From Marinobacter flavimaris (lineage in GTDB: Bacteria; Pseudomonadota; Gammaproteobacteria; Pseudomonadales; Oleiphilaceae), in the NCBI RefSeq assembly GCF_002933295.1, contig NZ_PSSW01000008.1, forward strand, positions 1 through 64,000: a stretch of 64,000 bases of DNA. Reading direction: 5' to 3'. Position numbers and translations under genes: made by a program. Below the pieces are notes generated by a model. The model did not search any database. It was not told the DNA's origin and saw only the letters and a list, made by a program, of their open reading frames with translations. Shown here in pieces: positions 1 to 8,801 of this stretch (its first letter is position 1; each line of letters starts with the position of its first letter).

Positions 1-643
1 TGTGTCCCTGGCCAAGGTGGCGGCCCGGGTGATGGCTGGCAAGACCCTCAAAGAGCTGGAGTTCACCCAGGAAATCATCCCCAGCTATTATGCGGTGAAA
101 GAGTCGGTGTTCCCGTTCAACAAGTTCCCGGCGGTGGATCCGATCCTTGGGCCGGAAATGAAATCGACCGGTGAGGTCATGGGCCTGGGTGACAGCTTCG
201 ACGAGGCCTTTGCCAAGGCTGAACTGGGAGCTGGCGAAATCCTGCCTCTTAAAGGACAGGTATTTGTTTCCGTCAAAGATGAAGACAAGCCACACGCGGT
301 GAAGTTGGCTAATCAGTTTTTGCAGCAGGGGTTTGGTTTAGTAGCAACAAGTGGGACGGCGTCTTTTTTGTCTGATCATGGTATCGCTGTCGAGCGGGTG
401 AGCAAGATTGAAGAGGGTCGTCCCCATGTCCTCGATATTATTAAAAACCGTGAGATCCAATTAATCGTTAATACGACTGACGGGCGGGCGACCATCGCAG
501 CTTCAGCGGAGCTCCGGAGATTGGCATTAAGAATGAAAATCCCGATGGCAACAACTTTGGCGGGCGCTGAAGCCTATGCTCGAGCGATAGGCTTCGGAGA
601 GCTGAAAGAAGTCAGGTGTCTACAATCGCTCGATCGAAGCTAA
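1..643 (+). CDS. carB: carbamoyl-phosphate synthase large subunit, C-terminal part (5' end outside window)
   Basis: Reads open from the first base in frame 2; about 213 residues remain of a protein normally near 1070. The start matches the end of the second ATP-grasp half (VSLAKVAARVMAGK, then DPILGPEMKSTGEVMG), followed from about residue 83 by the MGS-like allosteric domain (GFGLVATSGTA, EGRPHVLDIIKN, INTTDGR-like VNTTDGR). The enzyme makes carbamoyl phosphate from glutamine, bicarbonate and ATP for pyrimidines and arginine. The first ~240 bases are clearly GC-rich, whereas the MGS part is more AT-rich, an internal shift at the domain boundary. The stop lies 4 bases from the stop of the convergent ATPase gene, with no terminator hairpin between them. 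Family assignment is firm; whether this is the only carB copy cannot be told from here. Confidence 0.93.
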   Translation, partial: VSLAKVAARVMAGKTLKELEFTQEIIPSYYAVKESVFPFNKFPAVDPILGPEMKSTGEVMGLGDSFDEAFAKAELGAGEILPLKGQVFVSVKDEDKPHAVKLANQFLQQGFGLVATSGTASFLSDHGIAVERVSKIEEGRPHVLDIIKNREIQLIVNTTDGRATIAASAELRRLALRMKIPMATTLAGAEAYARAIGFGELKEVRCLQSLDRS

Positions 644-647
644 TTTA

Positions 648-1688
648 CTATTTCCTGCCCGGAGATAAAGGTTTTACATTATCAGCCTGGCTAGGCCGTT
701 CCGCATGCGGTTTTTCTTCAGGAACCATCTTTGCGAGACGGCTATCAATTCGTTCAAGTGCCTCTGCAATTCTGATCAGGGCCAATTCTGAACTCTCTGA
801 TTCCCTTGGTCTGAGGGGCACTTGATGGCTTGAAGAGGACGTTTCCTTGTTCTTTTTAACCTGGCGTTTCTGGTTTTTTTCGGGGGCATCCTCACCCAAA
901 AGGTCCTTCCGAATTCCCTTGAGATCAAACGGATCAATGAAAGGGCGGTCTTCGGAATAAGCGCACATCATCATTCCGTCACAGAGCTTGTTGATCAGCC
1001 GCGGAATCCCTTTGCTCAGTTTGTGAATCTCTGCCACGGTATCCTGGTCGAACAGTTTGTTACCACCGTGACCGGAGACAAGCAGACGGTAATCGATGTA
1101 TTCGGCGGTCTCTGCGGCAGTAAGACCTTCAAGATGGAAAAACAATTTTACACGTTGGGAGAGCTGTGGAATTGAGGTGACAGCTTGCTTAAGTTCTGGT
1201 TGCCCCAGCAGTATGACCCTCATGGAAGGCCCGCCCATGCTTTCCATGCCTGTCAGCATGCGAATATCTTCCAAGTTTTCCCGGGTCAGGTTCTGTGCCT
1301 CATCAATGGTCAGTACCACCGGTGTTCCTGCCGCAGCCATCTTTTCCAGATAATCGGTAATCTGGAACAGCATGGCGACCTTGCTGTCATCCTCGATTTT
1401 CATTCCCGCCTTGCGAAGAATCAGCCCAAAAAGGTCTTTGGACTCAAGGTTCGTATATGAAACGTTCAGAAGCTTCAGGTCACCTTCGAGGTTACGAATG
1501 GTTTTCTTTAATAAGGTGGTTTTACCAGAGCCGATTTCCCCGCTAATCACTACAAAACCTTCAGAGCTCCAAATAGCTGACGACATATAAACATAAGCCC
1601 GGGAGTGCTGCTGGCTCATGTAGATGAAGTCGTCTTCCGGAGTAATGCGGAACGGGTGTCTGTGCAGACCGAAAAATTCCAGATACAT
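648..1688 (-). CDS. XrtA/PEP-CTERM locus AAA ATPase (ExeA/GspA-like)
   Basis: 346 residues. Opens MYLEFFGLHRHPF, the usual start of ExeA-like secretion ATPases, then Walker A GEIGSGKTT (about residues 51-59) and Walker B VVLTIDEAQ (about 125-133), with an arginine-rich sensor region (GIPRLINKLCD). The C-terminal ~70 residues are polar and low-complexity (lysine-rich run then a serine stretch). Members of this family sit next to exosortase A loci and are thought to be cytoplasmic ATPases that help assemble or localise the export machinery; the exact role is not established. It lies 20 bases downstream of the deacetylase gene and is likely co-transcribed with it. Confidence 0.88.
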   Translation of the reverse strand: MYLEFFGLHRHPFRITPEDDFIYMSQQHSRAYVYMSSAIWSSEGFVVISGEIGSGKTTLLKKTIRNLEGDLKLLNVSYTNLESKDLFGLILRKAGMKIEDDSKVAMLFQITDYLEKMAAAGTPVVLTIDEAQNLTRENLEDIRMLTGMESMGGPSMRVILLGQPELKQAVTSIPQLSQRVKLFFHLEGLTAAETAEYIDYRLLVSGHGGNKLFDQDTVAEIHKLSKGIPRLINKLCDGMMMCAYSEDRPFIDPFDLKGIRKDLLGEDAPEKNQKRQVKKNKETSSSSHQVPLRPRESESSELALIRIAEALERIDSRLAKMVPEEKPHAERPSQADNVKPLSPGRK

Positions 1689-1708
1689 CGTCAGTTCCAG
1701 TCCTTCGC

Positions 1709-2617
1709 CTAGGCCAGGCGGATCATTTGGTTGCTTCGCAAAAGGGTTTTATCCGGCTCGTAGGCGTTATAACTCTCGCTTACAGTACCAAACCGGAAAT
1801 CCTGGAGCAGCCGTTCCAGGCGGCCATAGCAGCAGTCAAGATTCGTGTAGTGGCGGAAGCGGGAGAACCAGCTTGCATTGTTGTAACGCGGCTGGTCCGG
1901 ATCAATTTCCCAGGGATGAAGGTAAAACATTTGGGGGCGGTCCCCAAAGCCGGAGGCATTGCGGAAGAGGTATCGAAAGACCGGATATGGAAATTGGCGG
2001 AAATACCCGCCACCGGCTGCGGGTATTGCCATCCCCATTACGTGAGCGGTTGTGAGGGGGAACTCCCGAAGGACATTGCCGTTTGCTGTTTCAATGGAGT
2101 AGGGCGCTGAGGGCGAATCGGGGATGCCGTATCTGTCATGACGGATCGGAAATATACTCGAATCCCAGGTGAAGCCCGCCTCGCTGAGAATGTCGAGCGC
2201 CCACAGAGACTCCTTGGTGATCGAATAGCTGGCGGCCCGGTAGCCGTTTACTTCCCGACCTATAATATCCTCCAGAAGGGCTTTGGACCGAATGGTTTCC
2301 TCGCGAAAGGTTTCACGGGACTGATTGTAAATTAGCTGGTGGCTGTACCCGTGAGATGCAATTTCGTGGCCGTGGTCCGCCAGCTTCTTAATGAGCTGTG
2401 GAAATCTATCAGCGACCCAGCCGAGAACAAAAAAGGTCGACTTCACGTCGTGGCTGTCGAAGAGCTCCAAGAGACGTTCGGTGTTTCGCTCAACTCGGCT
2501 TGGCAACGAGCCCCATTGCTCAGGGCGAATGACCCCAGATAATGCTGCAACATGGAAATAATCTTCCACGTCAATGCTCATTGCATGCAGCGGTGACTTT
2601 CCTTCCGGGCTCGACAT
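1709..2617 (-). CDS. polysaccharide deacetylase, XrtA-type (NodB domain + DUF3473)
   Basis: About 302 residues from the ATG at 2617, chosen because it has a strong Shine-Dalgarno (AAGGAG, 5 bases away); an upstream GTG at 2659 is in frame but has none. NodB motif 1 is seen as MSIDVEDYF and motif 2 as SHGYSHQ (the metal-binding H-x3-H), and the C-terminus has the YLHPWEIDP block of DUF3473. Expected to remove N- or O-acetyl groups from the locus polysaccharide. No signal peptide is visible, so it may act on lipid-linked units in the cytoplasm or be exported otherwise. First gene of a two-gene minus-strand unit with the ATPase. Confidence 0.9.
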   Translation of the reverse strand: MSSPEGKSPLHAMSIDVEDYFHVAALSGVIRPEQWGSLPSRVERNTERLLELFDSHDVKSTFFVLGWVADRFPQLIKKLADHGHEIASHGYSHQLIYNQSRETFREETIRSKALLEDIIGREVNGYRAASYSITKESLWALDILSEAGFTWDSSIFPIRHDRYGIPDSPSAPYSIETANGNVLREFPLTTAHVMGMAIPAAGGGYFRQFPYPVFRYLFRNASGFGDRPQMFYLHPWEIDPDQPRYNNASWFSRFRHYTNLDCCYGRLERLLQDFRFGTVSESYNAYEPDKTLLRSNQMIRLA

Positions 2618-2719
2618 GGGCACTCCTTCCCAATTCAACACCAATGGGGTGATTTTCACCCACCTCTCTTCTAATTACAATTTAACATGGTGTCAAAAAC
2701 CAACTGAAATATAAAAGAA

Positions 2720-2736
2720 TGTAAAACTGTGTTACA
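2720..2736. promoter_or_regulatory. 17-bp dyad between the divergent EPS units
   Basis: TGTAA-N7-TTACA, a perfect 5-bp inverted repeat in the AT-rich divergent region between the deacetylase unit and the long EPS operon. It has the same TGT-N11-ACA skeleton as the putative PrsR sites further right, but no -24/-12 promoter is seen at a fitting distance on either strand. A transcription-factor operator is inferred. Confidence 0.35.
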
Positions 2737-2752
2737 TAAAGATACAATATGG

Positions 2753-2781
2753 TTGAGATTGCTGAGTGCTCAGCGCAGAAT
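2753..2781 (+). promoter_or_regulatory. possible sigma-70 promoter of the EPS operon, with internal palindrome
   Basis: TTGAGA (2753-2758) and CAGAAT (2776-2781) are 17 bases apart. The spacer holds the inverted repeat GCTGAG-TG-CTCAGC (2761-2774), which would place a bound repressor over the promoter. Matches to consensus are only moderate, so this is a suggestion. Confidence 0.3.
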
Positions 2782-2885
2782 GATTTTGAGAAAAAAGGGA
2801 TCCGGTGGTAAAGGGTAGGTCACTGCCGGAAGAATTCGATGTTGGTCTGTCGCTGATTGTCAAACAGACGACAAGGAAGTTCAGC

Positions 2886-4292
2886 GTGTCGTACATACGT
2901 TTCCGAAAACATTACCTGCATATCCCGTATCTGGTACTCGGTGTACTGGAGTTTACGGTTCTGTTTGCCATTTTTTCGCTGTTAACCCTCTTCCTTTCAC
3001 TCGCGGGCATTGATCATGCTCCGGTAAATACCGACATCATCTCTGCCTTCCTGTTCGCTATTGTCCTGAGTTGCGGCACGTTGGCCATGGGTGGGTATCT
3101 CGCCATGGTTCATGAGAACCTGTCTTCCTTGTTTTACCGGACCTTGGTTGCCTACTGTTTCGTTGGCGGTATCGGCCTGACGGTTCTTTATGGACTTTTG
3201 CCATCCGCCGATCCAGGCAGCGCCAACCTGTTCTGGGCCGTCATATTGGCGTCACTGGTCGTGATCCTGCTGCGTCTTGCCTTTCTGCGTATCGTGGATT
3301 CCGAACAGGTTGTCCGCCGAGTAGTGATCTTTGGGGCCGGAGACTTTGCAGCGTCTCTGCTGCAGGAGTACGAGCGCAATATGCGGGCTTTGGGTGTTCG
3401 AGTTATAGGTTGTATCGCAGATAACCCCTCAAGAGCTGTTCCGGAAGACAAGGTGCTGGCCACGCCCTACGATTTTTACCAGTTCTGTCGTCAAAATAAT
3501 GTTTCTGAAATCGTTGTTGCTCAGCAGGAACGTCGACGTACAGAAGGTGGCTGGCTGCCAGTCCCGGAACTGATGGAATGCAAGCTGCGCGGTATTGCAG
3601 TAACCAACGGCCTAGAGTTTTATGAGCGGGAACTCAAGAAAGCGAAACTGGATATGGTTCACCCATCCTGGATCGTATTTTCTGAAGGGTTTAAGGCATC
3701 GAAAAGTCGAGCGTTTGCAAAACGGATGCTCGATCTCACCATAAGCCTTAGCCTCCTGATTATAATGCTACCGTTCATTATTCTCACCGCTTTGGCAGTG
3801 TTTCTGGAAACCGGTCGACCTATTCTGTATAGCCAGAGCAGGGTTGGCATGCTTGGCAAGGAGTTCAGGATCTACAAATTTCGTAGCATGCGACAGGACG
3901 CGGAAAAAGATGGCAAGGCCCGCTGGGCGTCAGCAAATGATGACCGCGTCACCCGGGTCGGCGCCTTTATTCGCAACACCCGGCTGGACGAGCTTCCTCA
4001 GATCTACAATGTAATAAAAGGCGAAATGAGCATCGTTGGACCGCGTCCGGAACGCCCGGAATTTGTCTCTGAGCTGAAAGAAAAGATCCCTTTTTATGAC
4101 ACCCGGCATTATGTAAAGCCTGGCTTAATGGGCTGGGCACAGCTTAAATACCCGTATGGAGCCTCTGTCGAAGATGCCAAAGGGAAGCTTGAGTACGATC
4201 TTTACTATTCGAAGAATCACAGCCTGGTGATGGATTTACTGATCATGATTCAAACCGTGGAGGTTATTCTCCTTGGTAAAGGTGTGCGCTAG
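2886..4292 (+). CDS. epsB: glycan-priming sugar transferase, EpsB-like (polyprenyl glycosylphosphotransferase)
   Basis: About 468 residues from the GTG at 2886, which is preceded by AAGGAAG six bases away and gives the usual N-terminus (SYIRFRKHY); an in-frame GTG at 2805 would add 27 residues. Four or so N-terminal membrane segments, a Rossmann-like middle domain (VVIFGAGDFAASLL), one membrane segment near residue 285, and the C-terminal bacterial sugar-transferase domain (KFRSMRQDAE; DELPQIYNVIKGEMSIVGPR). It should load the first sugar phosphate on undecaprenyl phosphate and so start the repeat unit. First gene of the EPS operon, three bases upstream of the TTG that opens the next reading frame. 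Confidence 0.9.
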   Translation: MSYIRFRKHYLHIPYLVLGVLEFTVLFAIFSLLTLFLSLAGIDHAPVNTDIISAFLFAIVLSCGTLAMGGYLAMVHENLSSLFYRTLVAYCFVGGIGLTVLYGLLPSADPGSANLFWAVILASLVVILLRLAFLRIVDSEQVVRRVVIFGAGDFAASLLQEYERNMRALGVRVIGCIADNPSRAVPEDKVLATPYDFYQFCRQNNVSEIVVAQQERRRTEGGWLPVPELMECKLRGIAVTNGLEFYERELKKAKLDMVHPSWIVFSEGFKASKSRAFAKRMLDLTISLSLLIIMLPFIILTALAVFLETGRPILYSQSRVGMLGKEFRIYKFRSMRQDAEKDGKARWASANDDRVTRVGAFIRNTRLDELPQIYNVIKGEMSIVGPRPERPEFVSELKEKIPFYDTRHYVKPGLMGWAQLKYPYGASVEDAKGKLEYDLYYSKNHSLVMDLLIMIQTVEVILLGKGVR

Positions 4293-4330
4293 ATTTGACT
4301 AATAGAACAACAGGGATTTGGAGAGCATTT

Positions 4331-4969
4331 ATGGGTACGTTCACTGTTTTTCGGGCCGGACTGATTTCTATATTGGTGCTGATTCTTGGGGGCTGTTCCG
4401 GTCTCCCGTCTTCAACGGAAATGCCGCCAGTTTCAGAGCTGGAGCCTGAGCCTTACCAGATCGGCGTCGGTGACACTATCTCTATCCATGTTTGGCGTAA
4501 TCCGGAGCTTGGCCAATCCATTGTTGTTCGCCCAGACGGATTTATTTCCATGCCTTTAATGGGCGATGTGAAAGCGGAGGGCAAAGAACCGGAAGCTTTA
4601 GCATCGGAAATAAGTGTTGCTCTGGGCGAGTATATCCGTACGCCCGAAGTGACCATCATGGTAACCAGCCCCGCAAGCAAGGAGTTCCGCAACCGTATCC
4701 GCATCACCGGCCAGGTTGCGGAGCCTCAGTCGGTTGCCTTCCAGCCGGGTATGACGGTACTGGATATCGTGTTGATTGCTGGAGGCGTAACTGATTTTGC
4801 TGCAGACGGGCGAGCCGTTCTGCACCGCCAGATTAACGGTGAGTACCAAAGCTTCATTCTTGATCTTGACGCCATTCTCACGGATGGGGATATGCGCACC
4901 AACCACGCGCTCCAGCCGGGTGACGTTATCAGCGTGCCCCGCAAGCAGCTATTCCGGGGTGAGCTCTGA
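4331..4969 (+). CDS. Wza-like polysaccharide export lipoprotein, XrtA-type
   Basis: Start set at the ATG at 4331 (GGAG eight bases before) because it gives a clean lipoprotein signal ending LILGGC; a TTG at 4295 is the alternative. About 212 residues. The Poly_export domain begins YQIGVGDTISIHVWRNPEL, followed by one SLBB-like repeat (RITGQVAEPQSVAFQPG). The family forms the outer-membrane/periplasmic export channel for capsule or EPS. The stop overlaps the start of the chain-length gene (TGATGG), so translation is probably coupled. Confidence 0.9.
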   Translation: MGTFTVFRAGLISILVLILGGCSGLPSSTEMPPVSELEPEPYQIGVGDTISIHVWRNPELGQSIVVRPDGFISMPLMGDVKAEGKEPEALASEISVALGEYIRTPEVTIMVTSPASKEFRNRIRITGQVAEPQSVAFQPGMTVLDIVLIAGGVTDFAADGRAVLHRQINGEYQSFILDLDAILTDGDMRTNHALQPGDVISVPRKQLFRGEL

Positions 4970-6540
4970 TGGACATCCAGTTCATTCTCGATACCCTGCG
5001 TGCCATAAAGCTTGAGCTTTTCCGGCACCGGGTGTCGGCGGCGATTATTTTTATGGTCGTAACCGCCGGGGTATTGATGGTGGGCTATGTAACACCCAAG
5101 AGTTATACCTCCGAAGCTGTTCTGTACGCTGATCAGTCCAATATTCTTCAACCGCTGTTGAGAGGCCAGGCTGAGGTTACTCAGCTGGATAGGATTAACG
5201 AAGCCAGGGAAATGATTCATAGCCGCTCTTTCCTGGAGCAGGTGGCCTTGGATACGGGAATGCTCCGAGGCGGTGAAACAGATATTGAAAGGAATAACAC
5301 CATCTCGCAGCTGAGAAAAGATATCGCGCTCAGAGTGTCTAACAGAAACTTCCTGGAGTTGACGTACACCAGTGGTAGTCCCGATCAATCCTTCCAGGTA
5401 CTGAGTTCAGCGCTTGACCGGTTTGTTGAGCGCACAGTCCGTAAGAAACGCTCCGAAAGTCAGGGCGCGTTTGAGTTTATCGATTCGCAGGTCAAATCCT
5501 ATCAACGCCAGTTGGAGGAGGCGGAGCAGCGCCTGAAGGAATTCAAGGCCAGCAATCAGGATGGCACCGAAGGCAATGTGCAAGCCAGGATTGAAAATCT
5601 TCGCCGGGATATCGAAAACCTGAAGCTGGAAATACAACAAACCGAATCCGAGGTGCAACTCACTCGTGCCCAGCTTGAGAATGAAGAACCGGTCAGGAGG
5701 ATTACGGTTGATCCCGGCAAATCATCAGCAGAACGTCGTCTCGCCGCACTTAGGCAGGAAATGGATTCGCTTTTACTACGGTTTCATGAGCGTCATCCGG
5801 ATGTTGTAAGTATTAAAGATCAGATTGCCGATCTGGAGAAACAAGTCTCCACACAGAGTGATGACAGCAGGGAAGGCAGCGTCACCGAAGTGTTGGAGAA
5901 CCCGGTTTATGAAAACTTAAAGATACAGCTGGCCGAGAGCACAACCAGGCTCGCGGTTCAGAAAAACCGGCTTGCGTCTCTGGAAAGGTTGCTTGGCGAA
6001 GCGTTCGAGCGTTCTCAGCGCGTTGCCGAAAACCAGGCTCAATTGTCCGAACTAACGCGGGATTACGACGTTACCCGCGATGTCTATGAGGATATGTTGC
6101 AGCGTCGGGAGAAAGCCAGGCTGTCAATGACCCTCGATGTGCAGGGAGAGGGAGTCAGCTACAAGATTCAGGAACCGGCGTCCTACCCCACCCACTGGGA
6201 TGGTCTCCAATTGTATCAGGTGGGTCTTGCAGGGCCTTTCCTGGGTAGCGCCATGGTGCTTGGCCTGCTGACAATGCTTGTCATGTTCGACCAGAGAGTT
6301 CGTTCCCCGAGAGCACTGCAATTGGCGCTCCCGGAAAGCATTCCGGTCATCACAAGCATTCCGCATTACCGCAGTACCTGGAAGGACAGACTTCTCAGGA
6401 AAGACGTTCTTTTCATTTTGTTTCTGCTAGCTGTCTTTATGGTTGGATATTTATCAGTGCTCCTGTTCAGCGTTATGGGAGTCACGCCTGATCAATTGAT
6501 TAACAAAATTACTGAACTGGCAGGCGTTGGGAGCAGGTAA
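4969..6540 (+). CDS. polysaccharide chain-length determinant (Wzz/GumC-like), XrtA-type
   Basis: 523 residues. N-terminal membrane segment near residues 24-42, a long periplasmic coiled-coil region (about 165-380, rich in R/E/Q/L heptads, GNRQ-like), and two C-terminal membrane segments (about 410-432 and 480-502). Members control polymer length and couple the inner-membrane polymerase to the outer-membrane channel. It overlaps both neighbours by one base (TGATGG at its start, TAATGG at its end). No C-terminal kinase domain is fused; the separate following gene takes that place. Confidence 0.9.
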   Translation: MDIQFILDTLRAIKLELFRHRVSAAIIFMVVTAGVLMVGYVTPKSYTSEAVLYADQSNILQPLLRGQAEVTQLDRINEAREMIHSRSFLEQVALDTGMLRGGETDIERNNTISQLRKDIALRVSNRNFLELTYTSGSPDQSFQVLSSALDRFVERTVRKKRSESQGAFEFIDSQVKSYQRQLEEAEQRLKEFKASNQDGTEGNVQARIENLRRDIENLKLEIQQTESEVQLTRAQLENEEPVRRITVDPGKSSAERRLAALRQEMDSLLLRFHERHPDVVSIKDQIADLEKQVSTQSDDSREGSVTEVLENPVYENLKIQLAESTTRLAVQKNRLASLERLLGEAFERSQRVAENQAQLSELTRDYDVTRDVYEDMLQRREKARLSMTLDVQGEGVSYKIQEPASYPTHWDGLQLYQVGLAGPFLGSAMVLGLLTMLVMFDQRVRSPRALQLALPESIPVITSIPHYRSTWKDRLLRKDVLFILFLLAVFMVGYLSVLLFSVMGVTPDQLINKITELAGVGSR

Positions 6541-7418
6541 TGGAAGACAACAAACTCTACAAGGCGCTCCTTAAAAGCCAGGATGAACAACGGCGTGAGC
6601 TGGAGTTAAAGCGAGGAGAGGCGAAGCCGGAAGAGAATTTCCGGAAAGAGCGGCCTTACGCTGGATCGGATCGAATAAAGCCCAACTGGGTGAAGGTAGA
6701 CATCGACGATAACGAGCATCCTCCCACGGTCTACGACTCCTCGATCTCCCTGGAGATGATTGGAAATCCGAAACCATGGACGCGCGAGCAGCTAAGGGAG
6801 AAAAAGATAATATTTCCCGGAATGCCGGACAAAGAAGTGATGGATGCTTACCGGGAATTACGGATCCAGCTGAGAAATCGTGCCGGCGAGGGGAACTTCG
6901 TGGTCATGTTCAGCAGTTTGGGCAACCGCGCGAATTCGGTGCTTACCGCATTTAACCTGGCCGCTTCATTTGCCATGGATTCCCACACGTCTGCCCTCCT
7001 GGTCGATTGTGACCCTTACAACAAAGACCTGGCCTATCTCGTTTCAACAAACTTGAATGCCGGCGTAACCGATTTCGTCGCCGACAAGGCGCTTTCCATC
7101 AGGGATATCCTGTATCCGAGTGGCGTCCCGCGTTTGAGTGTTATACCGGCGGGAACTCAGGCCTCCTCTGCTGTCGAGCTTTTCGCTGCGGTTCGAATGC
7201 GTGATCTCGTAACTGAGCTTAAGGCTCGCTATCCCGATCGTTGCATTATTCTCAACGCGCCGCCATTTCGTGAGAGCACAGAAGCCAGGATTCTCGAAAG
7301 GTTTGCTGATCAGATTGTATTCGGGGTTCCGTTCGGAGATGTCACAGCGGAGACTATAGAGGATTCGGTTGATGCCCTGGGATCTGACAAATTTTCAGGC
7401 CTGGTTTTTCAGGAGTAA
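6540..7418 (+). CDS. degenerate BY-kinase-like P-loop protein (XrtA tyrosine autokinase family), probably inactive
   Basis: 292 residues with the general fold of the Wzc/CpsD kinases that partner Wzz proteins. The Walker A' strand is intact (LLVDCDPY), but the P-loop that should read G-x4-GK-S/T is SSLGNRANSVL with no lysine, and the Walker B position reads IILNAPPF where Asp is expected. There is no tyrosine cluster at the C-terminus. It probably keeps a structural or regulatory role beside the co-polymerase without phosphotransfer. The charged N-terminal ~85 residues are unlike kinase sequence. Start overlaps the Wzz stop by one base. Confidence 0.8.
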   Translation: MEDNKLYKALLKSQDEQRRELELKRGEAKPEENFRKERPYAGSDRIKPNWVKVDIDDNEHPPTVYDSSISLEMIGNPKPWTREQLREKKIIFPGMPDKEVMDAYRELRIQLRNRAGEGNFVVMFSSLGNRANSVLTAFNLAASFAMDSHTSALLVDCDPYNKDLAYLVSTNLNAGVTDFVADKALSIRDILYPSGVPRLSVIPAGTQASSAVELFAAVRMRDLVTELKARYPDRCIILNAPPFRESTEARILERFADQIVFGVPFGDVTAETIEDSVDALGSDKFSGLVFQE

Positions 7419-7422
7419 TTTG

Positions 7423-8772
7423 ATGGATCTGAGAGACCGGAAAGCAACTCGACATCTCCTGTTCAGTGTATGTGTTGCCTGCCTCTGGCCCATTAACGTC
7501 GTGGGCCAAAGTTTGAGCGAGAGCGTCACGCAGGTTTCCGGCTCAGGTTCAGTCTTTACTGCACTTACCCACACACGGACCGACACTGCTACAGGAACCG
7601 ACACAAACACCGAGCCCAGCTTAGGTGTTTCGGGCAACGTTGGGGGCCAGCTTGAGAGCGGTGCGAACTCACTGGCGCTCCAGTATGGCGGAACCCTTGA
7701 AACCAGGAGGGATCTCACCGGAGGTGATCAAACCGATTCAAGCTCGGTAACGGGCGCCTCTCGGTACACTCACTTCGATCCAGCCAGCCGCTTTGACTTT
7801 AATCTGGGCCACACTGTCAGTTCGGTGCGTAATAATACAGGCTTCGTTATAAATCCCTCCAGTTACGACACGCAGAACACTCTCAGTGCAGGGGCAGGGC
7901 TTCGGTTTTTCCCGGGTGATCTTTCAACACTTCGGTTTTCAGGCCAGGCTGGGAAAAGCTTCGGGAGCGGTGACCTGGACGACCAGGAATCCTTTACGGC
8001 CTCCAGTGAGCTTTCACGCCGCTTAAGTGAACGGTCAACGGGAAGTCTTGTTGGTAGTCGGAGTTGGTCTGACGAGGACGGTGTTGATATTACTATTGAT
8101 TCCGCACAGTTGGTCTATGAACTCTTACTAGAGAACGGAACCTTCAGCATAGGTGCTGGCGCGAGCAGGGCCGATACAGAGTTCCCTGATGGCACGATTA
8201 CGGAGAGCGATGCGGGCACGGGGTTCCTGGATCGTACCTGGGTTGCAAGTGATTGGCGAACCTCAATTCAATACAACCGGAGGCTGTCTGACAGTGCCAC
8301 TGACCTCTCGTTAGACTTTCCGGAAATCTTTGATTTCCTGCCAGACACGATTCGGATACGAGACCTTGTAGTGAGTGATTCGGTTCTCGTAACACACAAT
8401 ACGTCAAGGTTGTGTAGTGCCTGTGCCCTTGGGGTTGCTGCTGAAGCTGCCGTGTTCGAGTCTCAAATCACCGGCGCTACCACTCACGAATATACCGCAA
8501 GTGTAAGCCTCGGAATTGAACTCACAGCGCTGCAGCGTTTGAGTTTTGCATACATTTGGCAGGGCGATGCAGGCGAGAAAGCGGGCACAATCATTGATCA
8601 GATCCACCGTTTCAATACCAGCTGGACAAGGCAATTGGCTGAAGATACTTCCTTCAGCGTGCAATTGAATCAGTCTTATCTAAGAAGCCGACTAGCGAGA
8701 AGCGACCAAGAGCAGTTTGTACTGCGTCTTGTTCTTACCAAAGGCTTTTCGCTCACTGGTCAACCCAAGTAA
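7423..8772 (+). CDS. PEP-CTERM-system outer-membrane beta-barrel protein
   Basis: About 449 residues from the ATG at 7423 (AGGAG seven bases before). Signal peptide to about residue 29 (ending NVVGQS). The rest is low-hydrophobicity sequence with alternating polar/aromatic strands and many Ser/Thr/Gly/Asp turns, as in the outer-membrane proteins found after the kinase gene in XrtA loci. Role is inferred to be the outer-membrane exit pore or anchor for the polysaccharide. Four bases after the kinase stop. Confidence 0.78.
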   Translation: MDLRDRKATRHLLFSVCVACLWPINVVGQSLSESVTQVSGSGSVFTALTHTRTDTATGTDTNTEPSLGVSGNVGGQLESGANSLALQYGGTLETRRDLTGGDQTDSSSVTGASRYTHFDPASRFDFNLGHTVSSVRNNTGFVINPSSYDTQNTLSAGAGLRFFPGDLSTLRFSGQAGKSFGSGDLDDQESFTASSELSRRLSERSTGSLVGSRSWSDEDGVDITIDSAQLVYELLLENGTFSIGAGASRADTEFPDGTITESDAGTGFLDRTWVASDWRTSIQYNRRLSDSATDLSLDFPEIFDFLPDTIRIRDLVVSDSVLVTHNTSRLCSACALGVAAEAAVFESQITGATTHEYTASVSLGIELTALQRLSFAYIWQGDAGEKAGTIIDQIHRFNTSWTRQLAEDTSFSVQLNQSYLRSRLARSDQEQFVLRLVLTKGFSLTGQPK

Positions 8773-8801
8773 GGGAACCATAGACTTCCAGGAAAGGATT
8801 T

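Noticed and set aside
4726..5388. 220-codon minus-strand open frame across the export and chain-length genes
   Set aside because: Spans the junction of two well-supported, overlapping plus-strand genes and shows no protein-like motifs.
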